A stretch of DNA of 40,344 nt, from assembly GCA_020629315.1 (NCBI GenBank), contig JAHDDO010000032.1, positions 1-40,344 of the forward strand, in the 5' to 3' direction. This DNA is from Saprospiraceae bacterium. Its GTDB lineage: Bacteria > Bacteroidota > Bacteroidia > Chitinophagales > Saprospiraceae. Both the position numbers and the translations under genes were made by a program. The notes beneath the pieces are model-generated. The model searched no databases. It was not told where the DNA came from and saw only the letters and a list, made by a program, of their open reading frames with translations. Positions 1-7,942 of the stretch are shown piece after piece. Every line of letters starts with the position of its first letter. Within the stretch, counting starts at the first letter, position 1.

Positions 1-184
1 TTCGAACCGCAAATTTAGACTAACAAAAGTATATAATAAACAGATTTGGCTACTTTTTTTAATTCCGTTCCGTATGAGGGGTCCGAAAGCCTTGGTCGAC
101 TGGGTAACAGGCGACCGAACGAAATCAGTGAGGCTGGAGGGACCCGGTCCTGAAGGACCTTCAGGACATACCCAAATTAAAGCT
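1..184. other. GC-rich intergenic stretch with nested palindromes
   Basis: No credible gene lies here. After an AT-rich opening, bases 61-178 are clearly richer in G and C than the surroundings. They hold alternating GGACC and GGTCC words (140-144, 146-150, 155-159) and a 9-bp inverted repeat at 148-166 (TCCTGAAGG and CCTTCAGGA around one A). The region lies just past the hpt stop codon, so it could contribute to transcript ending, but no T-run follows the palindrome on the hpt strand, so it is not a standard intrinsic terminator. Confidence 0.5.
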
Positions 185-721
185 TCAAATTTTCTGATAA
201 ATAGCGCCTAACGAACGGCATCGCTCGTCGAAATCCATGCCATAACCGATAACGAAACCGGTATCGATACGCTTACCTACAAAGGGAATAGGTAATTCAT
301 GTTGAAGGGCTTCCTCCTTCAGTAAAAAACTGCAGATTTGGATATTTGCCGGGTTATCCACTCGAAGATCTTCCAAAAAATGAGCCATCGTATTTCCGGT
401 GTCTATGATATCCTCTATGATCAGTATCTCCTTACCTTCCACATCGGTCTCCAATGGCACATCACAAGTCACTTTATTGGCGGAGAAGCCTTCATAGGAG
501 GTAAATTTTACAAAATGAGTGCTGTGTTCAAACTGTAATAAACGACAGAGATCAGCGGCAAAAATATAAGCCCCTTTCAAGACGATGATCAGCTCTACCT
601 CTTTCCCTTCGTAATATTGATTAAGTTCATCTGCCAGTTGCTGGACGGCCTCATGGATAAGTCCTTGATCCATCAACAACTTAAATGAAAAGCCTTTTAC
701 TGTAATTATATCAGAGCCCAT
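185..721 (-). CDS. hpt: Hypoxanthine phosphoribosyltransferase
   Basis: Purine salvage enzyme that joins hypoxanthine or guanine to PRPP to form IMP or GMP in the cytoplasm. The 178-residue length is normal for the bacterial family. The flexible-loop lead-in VLKGAYIFAADL, the PRPP-binding loop IIEDIIDTGNT (about residues 98-108) and the late base-binding segment DFDERCRSLGAIY are all present. The only good start is the ATG at 719-721, which overlaps the 3' end of the upstream M28 peptidase gene by 11 bases, so the two are probably co-transcribed and translationally coupled. The product is expected to be functional. The metabolic link to the peptidase is not obvious. Confidence 0.96.
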   Translation of the reverse strand: MGSDIITVKGFSFKLLMDQGLIHEAVQQLADELNQYYEGKEVELIIVLKGAYIFAADLCRLLQFEHSTHFVKFTSYEGFSANKVTCDVPLETDVEGKEILIIEDIIDTGNTMAHFLEDLRVDNPANIQICSFLLKEEALQHELPIPFVGKRIDTGFVIGYGMDFDERCRSLGAIYQKI

Positions 722-2090
722 ATTTATCGATAAGGTATACCAAACTCGTCATAGCAGCTGCCCCTAATTCAAGTTCGCGTTGGTTAACATTTTCAAATAC
801 GTCTGCTGCGGTGTGATGCAAATCAAAATACCGCTGATTATCTACCCTAAAACCGATCAACAAGCCTTGCTGCGATTTTAAGGGGTTTATATCGGCACCA
901 CCGCCGCCTTTCTTCAAATATAAATCGTAAGAAGTCAAAGGCTCGAAAAGGGCGTTTAATTTTTTGTATTGATCGATAAATACTTCTTCATCAGCCGTGC
1001 AAGTAAAGCCTCTAGGGGTAAATCCACCACCATCAGATTCGATAGCGGCTATATGATGTTCTTCTCTTTCATTAGAATATTCGGCATAGGAAAGACCTCC
1101 GGCCAAGCCATTTTCTTCATTCATAAACATCACACAGCGTAAGGTTCTTTTAGGTTTGTAGTCCAATGCCATTAGTGTTTCAAAAACTTGCATTGAGTGT
1201 ACACAACCTGTGCCATCATCATGTGCACCTTCTCCTAGATCCCAGGAGTCCAAATGACCACCTACTAGAATAATTTCATCTGGAAATTCACTACCTCGAA
1301 TTTCGGCAACGACCGAATGGCTTGGTTTTTCGTTGTAATTCCTTGCATCACTTTTTACTGTAAGTTTCAGCGTAGGCTCTGTAAGTAGGGCTTCAGATAA
1401 CCACTCGGCATCCAAGGTACTTATGGCAATAGCTGGTATCTTATTCATGCCTTCATAAATAGTCACCCCTGTATGTGGTAAGTCATCAATTTTTGTGGTC
1501 ATAGAACGGACAATGGCTGCTCGGGCTCCATATTGGGCTGATTTTGTAGCGCCATACACCCGCTGGTCCACGGCTCGTCCATATGCGTGGCCAGTATTAA
1601 TTAAGGCATTATCCATCGGTCTATTAAAGAAGACTATTTTGCCTTTCAGTTTTTCTTCGCCTAATTTTTCAAGCGAATCCAAATGATTCACTTCAATGAC
1701 CTCGGCCTCAATAATGCCTTCTGTGCCAATGGAATTACCTAAAGGCGTGGAACGAAGCATTTTTTTCTCATTTTGCAATATGGCGGATACTTCTGACCCT
1801 TTGCCTTGCTCCCAATGCGGGACCATACAATCGACCAGAAATACGGTGTCACTACCCATTTGTTGTAAGGTGTTTTGCGTATACTTTACAGCTTCTGCTG
1901 CTCCCGCTGAACCAGATAATCTTGGTCCAACTTCCTTACAAAGGTGCTTTAGATATCCATGTACTTTTGAGTCTGAGAGACTGTATTCATAGATCTCTTT
2001 TATGAATAATGCATCGGTATCTTCTTGTGCAAATAAAAAATTTGGCAGTATTGCCACAATAAGAAGAGGAAATATTGAGTTAGCCTTCAT
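711..2090 (-). CDS. Secreted M28 zinc peptidase, carboxypeptidase Q-like
   Basis: 459 residues with a Sec signal peptide (hydrophobic to about residue 20, ending LFAQ). The M28 di-zinc site is complete: H279 in VGGHLDSWD, bridging D291 in HDDGTG, the glutamate pair E325-E326, D353 in ESDGGGF, and a late histidine in DLHHTAADVF near residue 433. The HLDSWD spacing and the preceding PA-like region (about 125-260) resemble carboxypeptidase Q (plasma glutamate carboxypeptidase) rather than leucyl aminopeptidases. It probably trims peptides in the periplasm or outside the cell. There is no T9SS sorting domain. It is first in a two-gene unit with hpt. Family is firm; exact substrate is not. Confidence 0.9.
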   Translation of the reverse strand: MKANSIFPLLIVAILPNFLFAQEDTDALFIKEIYEYSLSDSKVHGYLKHLCKEVGPRLSGSAGAAEAVKYTQNTLQQMGSDTVFLVDCMVPHWEQGKGSEVSAILQNEKKMLRSTPLGNSIGTEGIIEAEVIEVNHLDSLEKLGEEKLKGKIVFFNRPMDNALINTGHAYGRAVDQRVYGATKSAQYGARAAIVRSMTTKIDDLPHTGVTIYEGMNKIPAIAISTLDAEWLSEALLTEPTLKLTVKSDARNYNEKPSHSVVAEIRGSEFPDEIILVGGHLDSWDLGEGAHDDGTGCVHSMQVFETLMALDYKPKRTLRCVMFMNEENGLAGGLSYAEYSNEREEHHIAAIESDGGGFTPRGFTCTADEEVFIDQYKKLNALFEPLTSYDLYLKKGGGGADINPLKSQQGLLIGFRVDNQRYFDLHHTAADVFENVNQRELELGAAAMTSLVYLIDKYGL

Positions 2091-2172
2091 ACATAACTTA
2101 TAATTGTACTAAGGTATCAATTAATAGAAAGTTTGTTTTACATTTAATCGCTGTCTTATGGCAGTTCAAGAA

Positions 2173-2180
2173 TAATTTTG
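2173..2180 (+). promoter_or_regulatory. Candidate -7 promoter element upstream of the ECF operon
   Basis: TAATTTTG matches the Bacteroidota housekeeping -7 consensus TAnnTTTG. I see no TTTG at the expected -33 distance, so the call is moderate. Transcription would begin near 2187 and meet the intrinsic terminator at 2199-2230 almost at once. Confidence 0.4.
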
Positions 2181-2198
2181 GTTTCATTTGGTTAGGGT

Positions 2199-2230
2199 AG
2201 AGGTAATACTGTGGAGTATTACCTCTTTTT
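2199..2230 (+). terminator. Intrinsic terminator between divergent genes
   Basis: A perfect 12-bp stem (AGAGGTAATACT at 2199-2210 with AGTATTACCTCT at 2215-2226), a GTGG loop and a T-run from 2226 in the plus direction. Both neighbouring genes read away from it, so it does not end either one. It would stop a short leader RNA or a small RNA ahead of the ECF sigma operon. Confidence 0.75.
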
Positions 2231-2365
2231 ATTTATTAGCGGAATCGGAAACTTATCTGTAAATTCACGCCTTTATAGTAACGGATATGTTAAAATCCAA
2301 GGCAAATACTAAGATCATTGATTAATCTATTATTTCCGCTGCTTACTAAAGATGTTCCAAAAACC

Positions 2366-2914
2366 ATGTCTGATGAAGAGGTGGTGCAGGAGTATTTGAA
2401 GACTCAGAATGTCGCGTATTTCGATGTTCTATATAAGCGGTATTCGGGTAAGATCTTTGGTAAATGTATTTCGTTACTTAAGGATGAAGAAGATGCTGAG
2501 GACTCTGTCCAAGAGATTTTCATGAAGATCCTATTGAACCTATCAAAATTTAGTGGTAAGTCTAGGTTTTCTACCTGGATTTATTCTATTACTTACAATT
2601 ATTGCATTGACCGGATACGGCGAAAAAAGAAGGACCCCTCTACCTTGGTTGAGGATATGTCTAATCACGATGTACCGGAAGATGTAAATGATGTTTTCTT
2701 ATTGGAAATGGAGATTGGTCGATTAAAGGTGGTGTTAGATGAGATTCCGACGAAAGATAAATCCATCTTGTTGATGAAATATCAAGATGAGATGAGTATC
2801 AAGGAGATCGGTGAGATGTTAGAAAAATCCGAAAGTGCGGTCAAAATGAAAATTAAGAGAGCCAAGCAAAAGTTTAAAAAAACCTACGAAGAAATTTATA
2901 AGGAACCCGCTTAA
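2366..2914 (+). CDS. ECF-type RNA polymerase sigma factor
   Basis: 182 residues from ATG 2366 (MSDEEVVQEY). An in-frame TTG at 2318 would add 16 residues with no family similarity, so ATG is preferred. Region 2 is seen in YFDVLYKRYSGKIFG, then EEDAEDSVQEIFMKIL, then the FSTWIYSITYNYCIDRIRR segment. Region 4 is a helix-turn-helix near the C-terminus (MKYQDEMSIKEIGEMLEKSE). It redirects RNA polymerase to a small regulon. Its stop codon overlaps the next start (TAATG), and the operon continues with a small protein, an MscS-like channel and an envelope protein. No classical anti-sigma factor with a transmembrane helix follows, so the regulatory partner is unclear. Confidence 0.92.
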   Translation: MSDEEVVQEYLKTQNVAYFDVLYKRYSGKIFGKCISLLKDEEDAEDSVQEIFMKILLNLSKFSGKSRFSTWIYSITYNYCIDRIRRKKKDPSTLVEDMSNHDVPEDVNDVFLLEMEIGRLKVVLDEIPTKDKSILLMKYQDEMSIKEIGEMLEKSESAVKMKIKRAKQKFKKTYEEIYKEPA

Positions 2915-3159
2915 TGAGTGAGGAAAAAGAAAATAAAACCCAAAAGAATAGTTTCAAGGAATTGGAACGAATGCAGCTTGAACAGTACAAAAAGAACACA
3001 GAGAAGATCGGTGGTCGTGTGAAGGGTTCATTAGGCACTATTGGACTTATTTCGGATATTATAGAATTGTATTTTTCTCGAATTGTGGATGTGTTTATAA
3101 ACTTGAGTTCATCAAGTGCAGAACAAAATGTGGCGGAAGAAGTAGAAGAGGAAGAATGA
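2914..3159 (+). CDS. Small conserved-looking protein of unknown function
   Basis: 81 residues, starting at ATG 2914, which shares a base with the sigma factor stop codon (TAATG), so translational coupling is likely. The N-terminus is charged and Lys/Glu-rich, the middle (about residues 40-68) is hydrophobic to amphipathic (GTIGLISDIIELYFSRIVDVF), and the tail is very acidic (EEVEEEE). I recognise no domain. The position directly after an ECF sigma gene makes a sigma regulator possible, but the central helix is only marginally hydrophobic and nothing else supports that. It could equally be an accessory subunit of the channel encoded 19 bases downstream. Confidence 0.75.
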   Translation: MSEEKENKTQKNSFKELERMQLEQYKKNTEKIGGRVKGSLGTIGLISDIIELYFSRIVDVFINLSSSSAEQNVAEEVEEEE

Positions 3160-3178
3160 GACTTCAAATCAAAACAAC

Positions 3179-4003
3179 ATGAAATATTTATTAGGAGAGA
3201 TCAATTTTTATGACACCTTCAGAGAGTTACTATCCAACTTTTTAAAGGGCATCCCCAATGCATTATATGCATTGGTCATCCTAATTATTGGACTTATCAT
3301 TAGCAAGCTATTAGAGCGAATAGTTAAAAAGACCCTGCAAAGTTTGAATGTTGATAAACTAGGAGAGAAGATCAATGAAATTGATATTATTGACAAGGCC
3401 AATTTCAAGTTTAGTATTAGTGCCATTATTAGTAAAATTCTCTACTGGTTTGTGTTGTTGTTTTTCTTAGTTGTAGCTACTTCTGTATTAGATATGGCAG
3501 CTGTATCCGAATTAGTAATTGGAGTTTTCAACTTCATTCCTAAATTAATTGTGGCGATCATCATATTAATCTTTGGTATCTTATTAGCGGATGGCCTTAA
3601 ATCTATTATATTGACAGCCTGTAATTCGTTAAATATCCCATCAGGCAAACTCATTTCGAATTTTGTCTTTTACTTTATGTTTATAAATGTCCTAGTTGTT
3701 GCTGTCGCACAAACAGGCATTCAAACTGATTTTTTATCCACGAACATATCCATATTAATTGGAGGCGTCGTTATGGCCTTTGCTATTGGGTATGGGCTTG
3801 CTACAAAAAGTACGATGTCAAACTTTTTGGCCTCTTTTTATTCAAAGAATAAATTTAATGTAGGTGATTTAGTGACTTTTGACGGAGTTAAGGGTCAAAT
3901 TATTGACATTGATAATTCATCAATCATCCTAAAAACCGATTCAAGTAAGGTTATCATACCGCTAAGTAAGATGGCCGAAGAAAAAATAGAGATTCATAAC
4001 TGA
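3179..4003 (+). CDS. MscS-like small mechanosensitive channel family protein
   Basis: 274 residues with about five predicted membrane helices (roughly 22-43, 82-105, 115-140, 155-180, 188-210). Two early ones have the repeated form of the conserved-TM-helix family (ALVILIIGLIISKLLERIVKK and IVAIIILIFGILLADGLKSI). A Gly/Ala-rich pore-type helix (GGVVMAFAIGYGLATKS) leads into FYSKNKFNVGDLVTFDGVKG, which is the MscS beta domain. The protein ends right after that domain, so the cytoplasmic alpha/beta vestibule of E. coli MscS is absent. It is expected in the inner membrane for osmotic or tension response. Third gene of the ECF operon. Confidence 0.85.
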   Translation: MKYLLGEINFYDTFRELLSNFLKGIPNALYALVILIIGLIISKLLERIVKKTLQSLNVDKLGEKINEIDIIDKANFKFSISAIISKILYWFVLLFFLVVATSVLDMAAVSELVIGVFNFIPKLIVAIIILIFGILLADGLKSIILTACNSLNIPSGKLISNFVFYFMFINVLVVAVAQTGIQTDFLSTNISILIGGVVMAFAIGYGLATKSTMSNFLASFYSKNKFNVGDLVTFDGVKGQIIDIDNSSIILKTDSSKVIIPLSKMAEEKIEIHN

Positions 4004-4040
4004 TTGTTGAAACATAAAACTTAAACCTTAATTTTTAGAC

Positions 4041-4970
4041 ATGAAAAAACTATTGTTATTATTTGTACTTATTAGTGCAGTTGCAATGAATGGTTTTGCG
4101 CAAGAGACTGAAACTCTTGAAAGCTTAAAAGCTATGAAAGCAGAGAAAGAAGCTGTAAAAGCAGGTATCGATGCGGAAATTGCAGCCTTAGAAAAGCGAA
4201 TTTTAGAATACCCAGGATGGACTACAGGTGTAGGCGTACTATTTGGATTAGACTTCGGTGGTTTGAATAACTGGTATGCACTTTCAGATCCAAACCAAAG
4301 ATCTCAAGCATTCGGTATTGGTTTGACAGCATTTGCAAACTTAAATCAAGCTAAATACTACTGGAGAAATGGATTGGCTGTAAACTGGAGTCGGTCTGTA
4401 TTAGAAATCAATGGTGCTTCTTCAAACCCTGTTCAGTTAGGAACATGGGATTTAGTATCTTCTGCAGGTTACTTTATCTGGCAAGATAAATTAGCCGTTT
4501 CTGCAAGAGCTAAATGGTCTACCATTTTATTTGAACTTTCTCCAGGATCAGTGACAGCTTCTGCGGGTCTTTCTTACATCCCTATTCCAAATGCTGAAAT
4601 TTGGGTTCACCCATTAGGTTATCAGTATAACTATCCTGGTGAAGACTTTACGTCAGCAACGGGTGCTTCTTTTGGTGCTTCATACAGCGGAACTATTTGG
4701 AGAAATATTAAATGGAATACAGTATTAGAAGGATTCTACTCTTATGGAGGTGATGAAGAGAATGGTTTAGAAGCTAGAGACTTGCACAACATTACATGGA
4801 CAAACGGTTTCATTATCGACAACCTTTGGAACGGTATTGGCGTTGGTTTCAATATTGCATTACGTCAAAACAGACAGTTAGCTAGAGCTTTCGGAATTGA
4901 AAACTCTGACGACTGGAGTGACTTGCAGTCATTGTACAATCTTGGTTTCTCATATTCTATCGCACGATAA
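4041..4970 (+). CDS. Envelope beta-barrel-like protein, probably DUF3078
   Basis: 309 residues. The signal peptide ends near residue 20 (MNGFAQ). A short Lys/Glu/Ala coiled coil follows (about 24-52), then a long region of alternating aromatic and small residues (WTTGVGVLFGLDF, NNWYALSD, YYWRNGLAVNW, GFIIDNLWNGIGVGFNIALR) ending in FSYSIAR, as in an outer membrane beta-barrel. The W-rich opening fits the Bacteroidota DUF3078 family, though that name is from memory of the pattern. The codons look more uniform than in the neighbours, hinting at strong expression. It ends at a clear terminator and may be a main output of the ECF operon. Confidence 0.75.
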   Translation: MKKLLLLFVLISAVAMNGFAQETETLESLKAMKAEKEAVKAGIDAEIAALEKRILEYPGWTTGVGVLFGLDFGGLNNWYALSDPNQRSQAFGIGLTAFANLNQAKYYWRNGLAVNWSRSVLEINGASSNPVQLGTWDLVSSAGYFIWQDKLAVSARAKWSTILFELSPGSVTASAGLSYIPIPNAEIWVHPLGYQYNYPGEDFTSATGASFGASYSGTIWRNIKWNTVLEGFYSYGGDEENGLEARDLHNITWTNGFIIDNLWNGIGVGFNIALRQNRQLARAFGIENSDDWSDLQSLYNLGFSYSIAR

Positions 4971-4995
4971 GAATAGACAACAAAGAATATATGAA

Positions 4996-5025
4996 GGCTC
5001 GACATTTGTCGGGCCTTTTTTATTT
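4996..5025 (+). terminator. Intrinsic terminator after the ECF operon
   Basis: Stem GGCTCGAC (4996-5003) pairs with GTCGGGCC (5008-5015) with one G-T wobble and an ATTT loop, followed by a T-run. It separates the ECF operon from polA. Confidence 0.88.
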
Positions 5026-5062
5026 TCAGTATCTTCCGATTCAATTTTAAGACTGGTAAATA

Positions 5063-7846
5063 ATGGCTGAAAAAAAACTATTTCTTCTGGATGGACATGC
5101 ATTGGTATATCGAGCCCATTTTGCATTTATCAATAGACCATTGATTAACTCTAAAGGTGTAAATACCTCAGCCATTACGGGCTTCGTCAGGACTCTATGG
5201 GATCTTATGAAGAATCAGAACCCAAGTCATTTGGCTGTTGCTTTTGACCCCAAAGGTCCCACGTTTCGCCATGAAGAATATCCAGCGTACAAAGCTAATC
5301 GCGATGCCCAACCTGAAGATATTTCTATAGCGATGCCCTTTATTCATCGAATCGTTGAAGGTTTCAATATTCCTATATTAATGAAGCAAGGGTTTGAAGC
5401 TGACGATGTTATTGGAACCATAGCCAAAAAAGCAGAAAAAGAGGGTTTTACGGTTTATATGGTAACGCCAGATAAGGATTATGCTCAGTTAGTTTCCGAG
5501 AACATTTTCATGTATAAACCCTCAAGACAAGGCAATGGTGTGGATATTTTGGGTGTTCCTGAGGTTTTAGAAAAATGGGACATAGCCAGAGTGGATCAAG
5601 TCATTGATGTATTAGGCTTACAAGGAGACTCCGTGGATAATATTCCAGGCATCCCTGGTATCGGGGCCAAGACGGCGGTTAAACTTTTAAAGCTTTATGA
5701 TTCAGTACAAGGCTTAATAGATCACTCTGATGAACTAAAAGGAAAGCAAAAAGAGAAGGTTATTGAATTTGCTGAACAAGGACTTCTGTCTAAAAAATTG
5801 GCAACGATAGATATTGATGTGCCTATTGATTTTGATGCGGATCATTGCGAAATCAATGAAATGAATAAAGAAGCATTAAAAGAGGTTTTCACCGAATTAG
5901 AGTTTAGAACCTTAGCGAGACAAGTGTTAGGTGAAACTGAACCTGTACAAAGCAGTTTATTTGGAGGAAGTGCTGCCCCTGCAGCTGGTCCGGCTAAAAC
6001 GCCAACCTCTGAAGAGTATAGTGTAGCTAAGAAAAATATAGAGAATACTGATCATGATTATGTATTAGTTAATTCTGTCGCAGGGATGGAGGCTTTAGCT
6101 AAGGACTTAGCTACACAAAAGGAAATATCTTTTGATACAGAAACTACAGGTATTGACGCCAATCAAGCCTCCTTGGTAGGTTTAGCTTTTTCATTTGAAA
6201 AGAATAAGGCCTATTATGTGCCTGTGCCGGAAGACAAAGAAGAGGCGGTCGCCATATGCGCCATTTTTAAATCGGTTTTAGAAGATAAAGCGATTCGCAA
6301 GATTGGCCAGAATATCAAATATGATAAGCTAATGATGAAGTGGTATGATGTAGAAGTGAGTGGTACCTCCTTCGACACTATGATCGCTCATTATTTGATA
6401 GAGCCTGATCTCCGGCATAAATTAGACTATTTAGCTGAGAGCTATTTAGACTACAAAATGGTACCTATTGAAGAACTTATTGGAAAGCGTGGCAAGAATC
6501 AACTTTCCATGCGTGATATTGATATTGAGAAGGTAAGTGAGTATGCTGGTGAAGATGCCGATATTACGCTGCAAGTGGCGGAAGTGATGGAAGAAAAGAT
6601 AAAAGAATTTGGGGTTCATGATATTTATTTAAAGATCGAGGAACCCCTGATTGATGTGCTTACCCAGATTGAATACAATGGGGTTCGTATCGATGTAGAT
6701 TTCTTGAAAAACTATTCGCACAAACTTCACGATTCCATATTAAAGAAAGAGAGTGAGATTTATAAGAAGGCGGGCGTTCAATTTAATATCGCCAGCCCAA
6801 AGCAAGTGGGTGAAGTTTTATTTGATAAGCTAAAGATTCCATATCGATGGCGTAAAACGAAGACAGGTGCCTATTCTACCGATGTAGAAAAATTGAACGA
6901 GCTCTCTTATGAGCATGATGTTGTAAAAGATATTCTAGACTTCAGAAAGTTCTCAAAACTAAAGTCCACCTATGTAGATGCGCTACCCTTGATGGTTAAT
7001 CCACGCACGGGTAGGGTACATAGTAATTTCAACCAAGCTAGGGCTGCTACTGGACGTTTAGCGTCTGAAAATCCGAATTTGCAAAATATCCCGATTAAAA
7101 CGGAAGAAGGGCGGCAAATACGGAGAGCCTTCGTGCCCAAGGATGAAGATCATATTTTATTAGCGGCCGATTATTCACAGATCGAACTTCGATTAATCGC
7201 CGATATTAGTAAGGAGCCGACGATGTTAGCCGCTTTTGAAAACGGACAGGATTTCCATAGAGCCACGGCTAGCAAAGTGTATGGGGTCGATTATGATGCA
7301 GTGACACCAGAGCAGCGACGAAATGCGAAGACTGTGAATTTTTCGATTATTTATGGTGCGGGTGCAACCAATCTGTCCAGGCAGCTAGGGATAAAGCGTG
7401 CCGAAGCCAAAGAACTTATTGAAACCTATTTTACCGAATTCAAAGCATTAAAGCAATATATGGATGAGGTCGTTCAATATGCCAGAGATAATGGTTATGT
7501 AACTACTATCATGGGTCGTAAAAGAACGCTACGAGATATCAACTCTAGGAATGGATTAATCAGAAGTACAGCGGAACGTGTGGCTGTCAATACGCCTATT
7601 CAGGGATCAGCGGCTGATATGATTAAACTAGCAATGATAGATATTCATAAGATTCTCTTGGAAGGTAATTATCGATCCAAAATGATTATGCAAGTGCATG
7701 ATGAATTGGTTTTTGATATGCATAAGGAAGAAATGGAAACGCTGAAACCCATTATAGAAGAGAAAATGCGAACAGCCATGCCTGGCTTAACAGTACCCAT
7801 TATGGTTGGGATGGGAGAAGGGCAAGATTGGTTAGAAGCACATTAA
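5063..7846 (+). CDS. polA: DNA polymerase I
   Basis: 927 residues, the full family length. It carries an N-terminal 5'-3' flap exonuclease (about 1-290, with FEADDVIGTIA and GDSVDNIPGIPGIGAKTA), a 3'-5' proofreading exonuclease (FDTETTG with D358 and E360, then GQNIKYDK), and an A-family polymerase domain. Motif A holds D703 in ADYSQIELR, motif B is RRNAKTVNFSIIYGAG, and motif C holds D880-E881 in VHDELVF. The proofreading aspartate/glutamate pair is retained, unlike the degenerate version of some Gram-positives and Thermus. It fills gaps and removes Okazaki primers. It has its own terminator-bounded upstream region and no obvious operon partner. Confidence 0.98.
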   Translation: MAEKKLFLLDGHALVYRAHFAFINRPLINSKGVNTSAITGFVRTLWDLMKNQNPSHLAVAFDPKGPTFRHEEYPAYKANRDAQPEDISIAMPFIHRIVEGFNIPILMKQGFEADDVIGTIAKKAEKEGFTVYMVTPDKDYAQLVSENIFMYKPSRQGNGVDILGVPEVLEKWDIARVDQVIDVLGLQGDSVDNIPGIPGIGAKTAVKLLKLYDSVQGLIDHSDELKGKQKEKVIEFAEQGLLSKKLATIDIDVPIDFDADHCEINEMNKEALKEVFTELEFRTLARQVLGETEPVQSSLFGGSAAPAAGPAKTPTSEEYSVAKKNIENTDHDYVLVNSVAGMEALAKDLATQKEISFDTETTGIDANQASLVGLAFSFEKNKAYYVPVPEDKEEAVAICAIFKSVLEDKAIRKIGQNIKYDKLMMKWYDVEVSGTSFDTMIAHYLIEPDLRHKLDYLAESYLDYKMVPIEELIGKRGKNQLSMRDIDIEKVSEYAGEDADITLQVAEVMEEKIKEFGVHDIYLKIEEPLIDVLTQIEYNGVRIDVDFLKNYSHKLHDSILKKESEIYKKAGVQFNIASPKQVGEVLFDKLKIPYRWRKTKTGAYSTDVEKLNELSYEHDVVKDILDFRKFSKLKSTYVDALPLMVNPRTGRVHSNFNQARAATGRLASENPNLQNIPIKTEEGRQIRRAFVPKDEDHILLAADYSQIELRLIADISKEPTMLAAFENGQDFHRATASKVYGVDYDAVTPEQRRNAKTVNFSIIYGAGATNLSRQLGIKRAEAKELIETYFTEFKALKQYMDEVVQYARDNGYVTTIMGRKRTLRDINSRNGLIRSTAERVAVNTPIQGSAADMIKLAMIDIHKILLEGNYRSKMIMQVHDELVFDMHKEEMETLKPIIEEKMRTAMPGLTVPIMVGMGEGQDWLEAH

Positions 7847-7885
7847 TTATATCGAGCTAAGTAGGCCCACTAGTCACCTTTATAT

Positions 7886-7926
7886 TAATTTTGCGGAGAA
7901 ATTGCGAAATCAGGGATGGCCCTGAT
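7886..7926 (+). promoter_or_regulatory. cysS promoter element and leader hairpin
   Basis: TAATTTTG at 7886-7893 matches the Bacteroidota -7 element; no good -33 TTTG is seen. Just downstream, ATCAGGG (7909-7915) and CCCTGAT (7920-7926) form a perfect 7-bp stem around ATGG. The ATG at 7916 therefore sits in the loop, which argues that the ATG at 7943 is the real cysS start. Confidence 0.45.
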
Positions 7927-7942
7927 ATTAATACACCGTACT

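Noticed and set aside
148-166. Intrinsic terminator for hpt
   Set aside because: The inverted repeat is good but no T-run follows on the minus strand, and the stem must open to form a workable loop.
61-178. tRNA or other structured RNA gene
   Set aside because: No cloverleaf arms, no TTCGA-type T-loop in the right place and no CCA-proximal stem could be found.
2318-2365. TTG start extending the first ECF sigma factor by 16 residues
   Set aside because: The extra residues do not resemble sigma region 2 and a standard ATG at 2366 gives the normal length.
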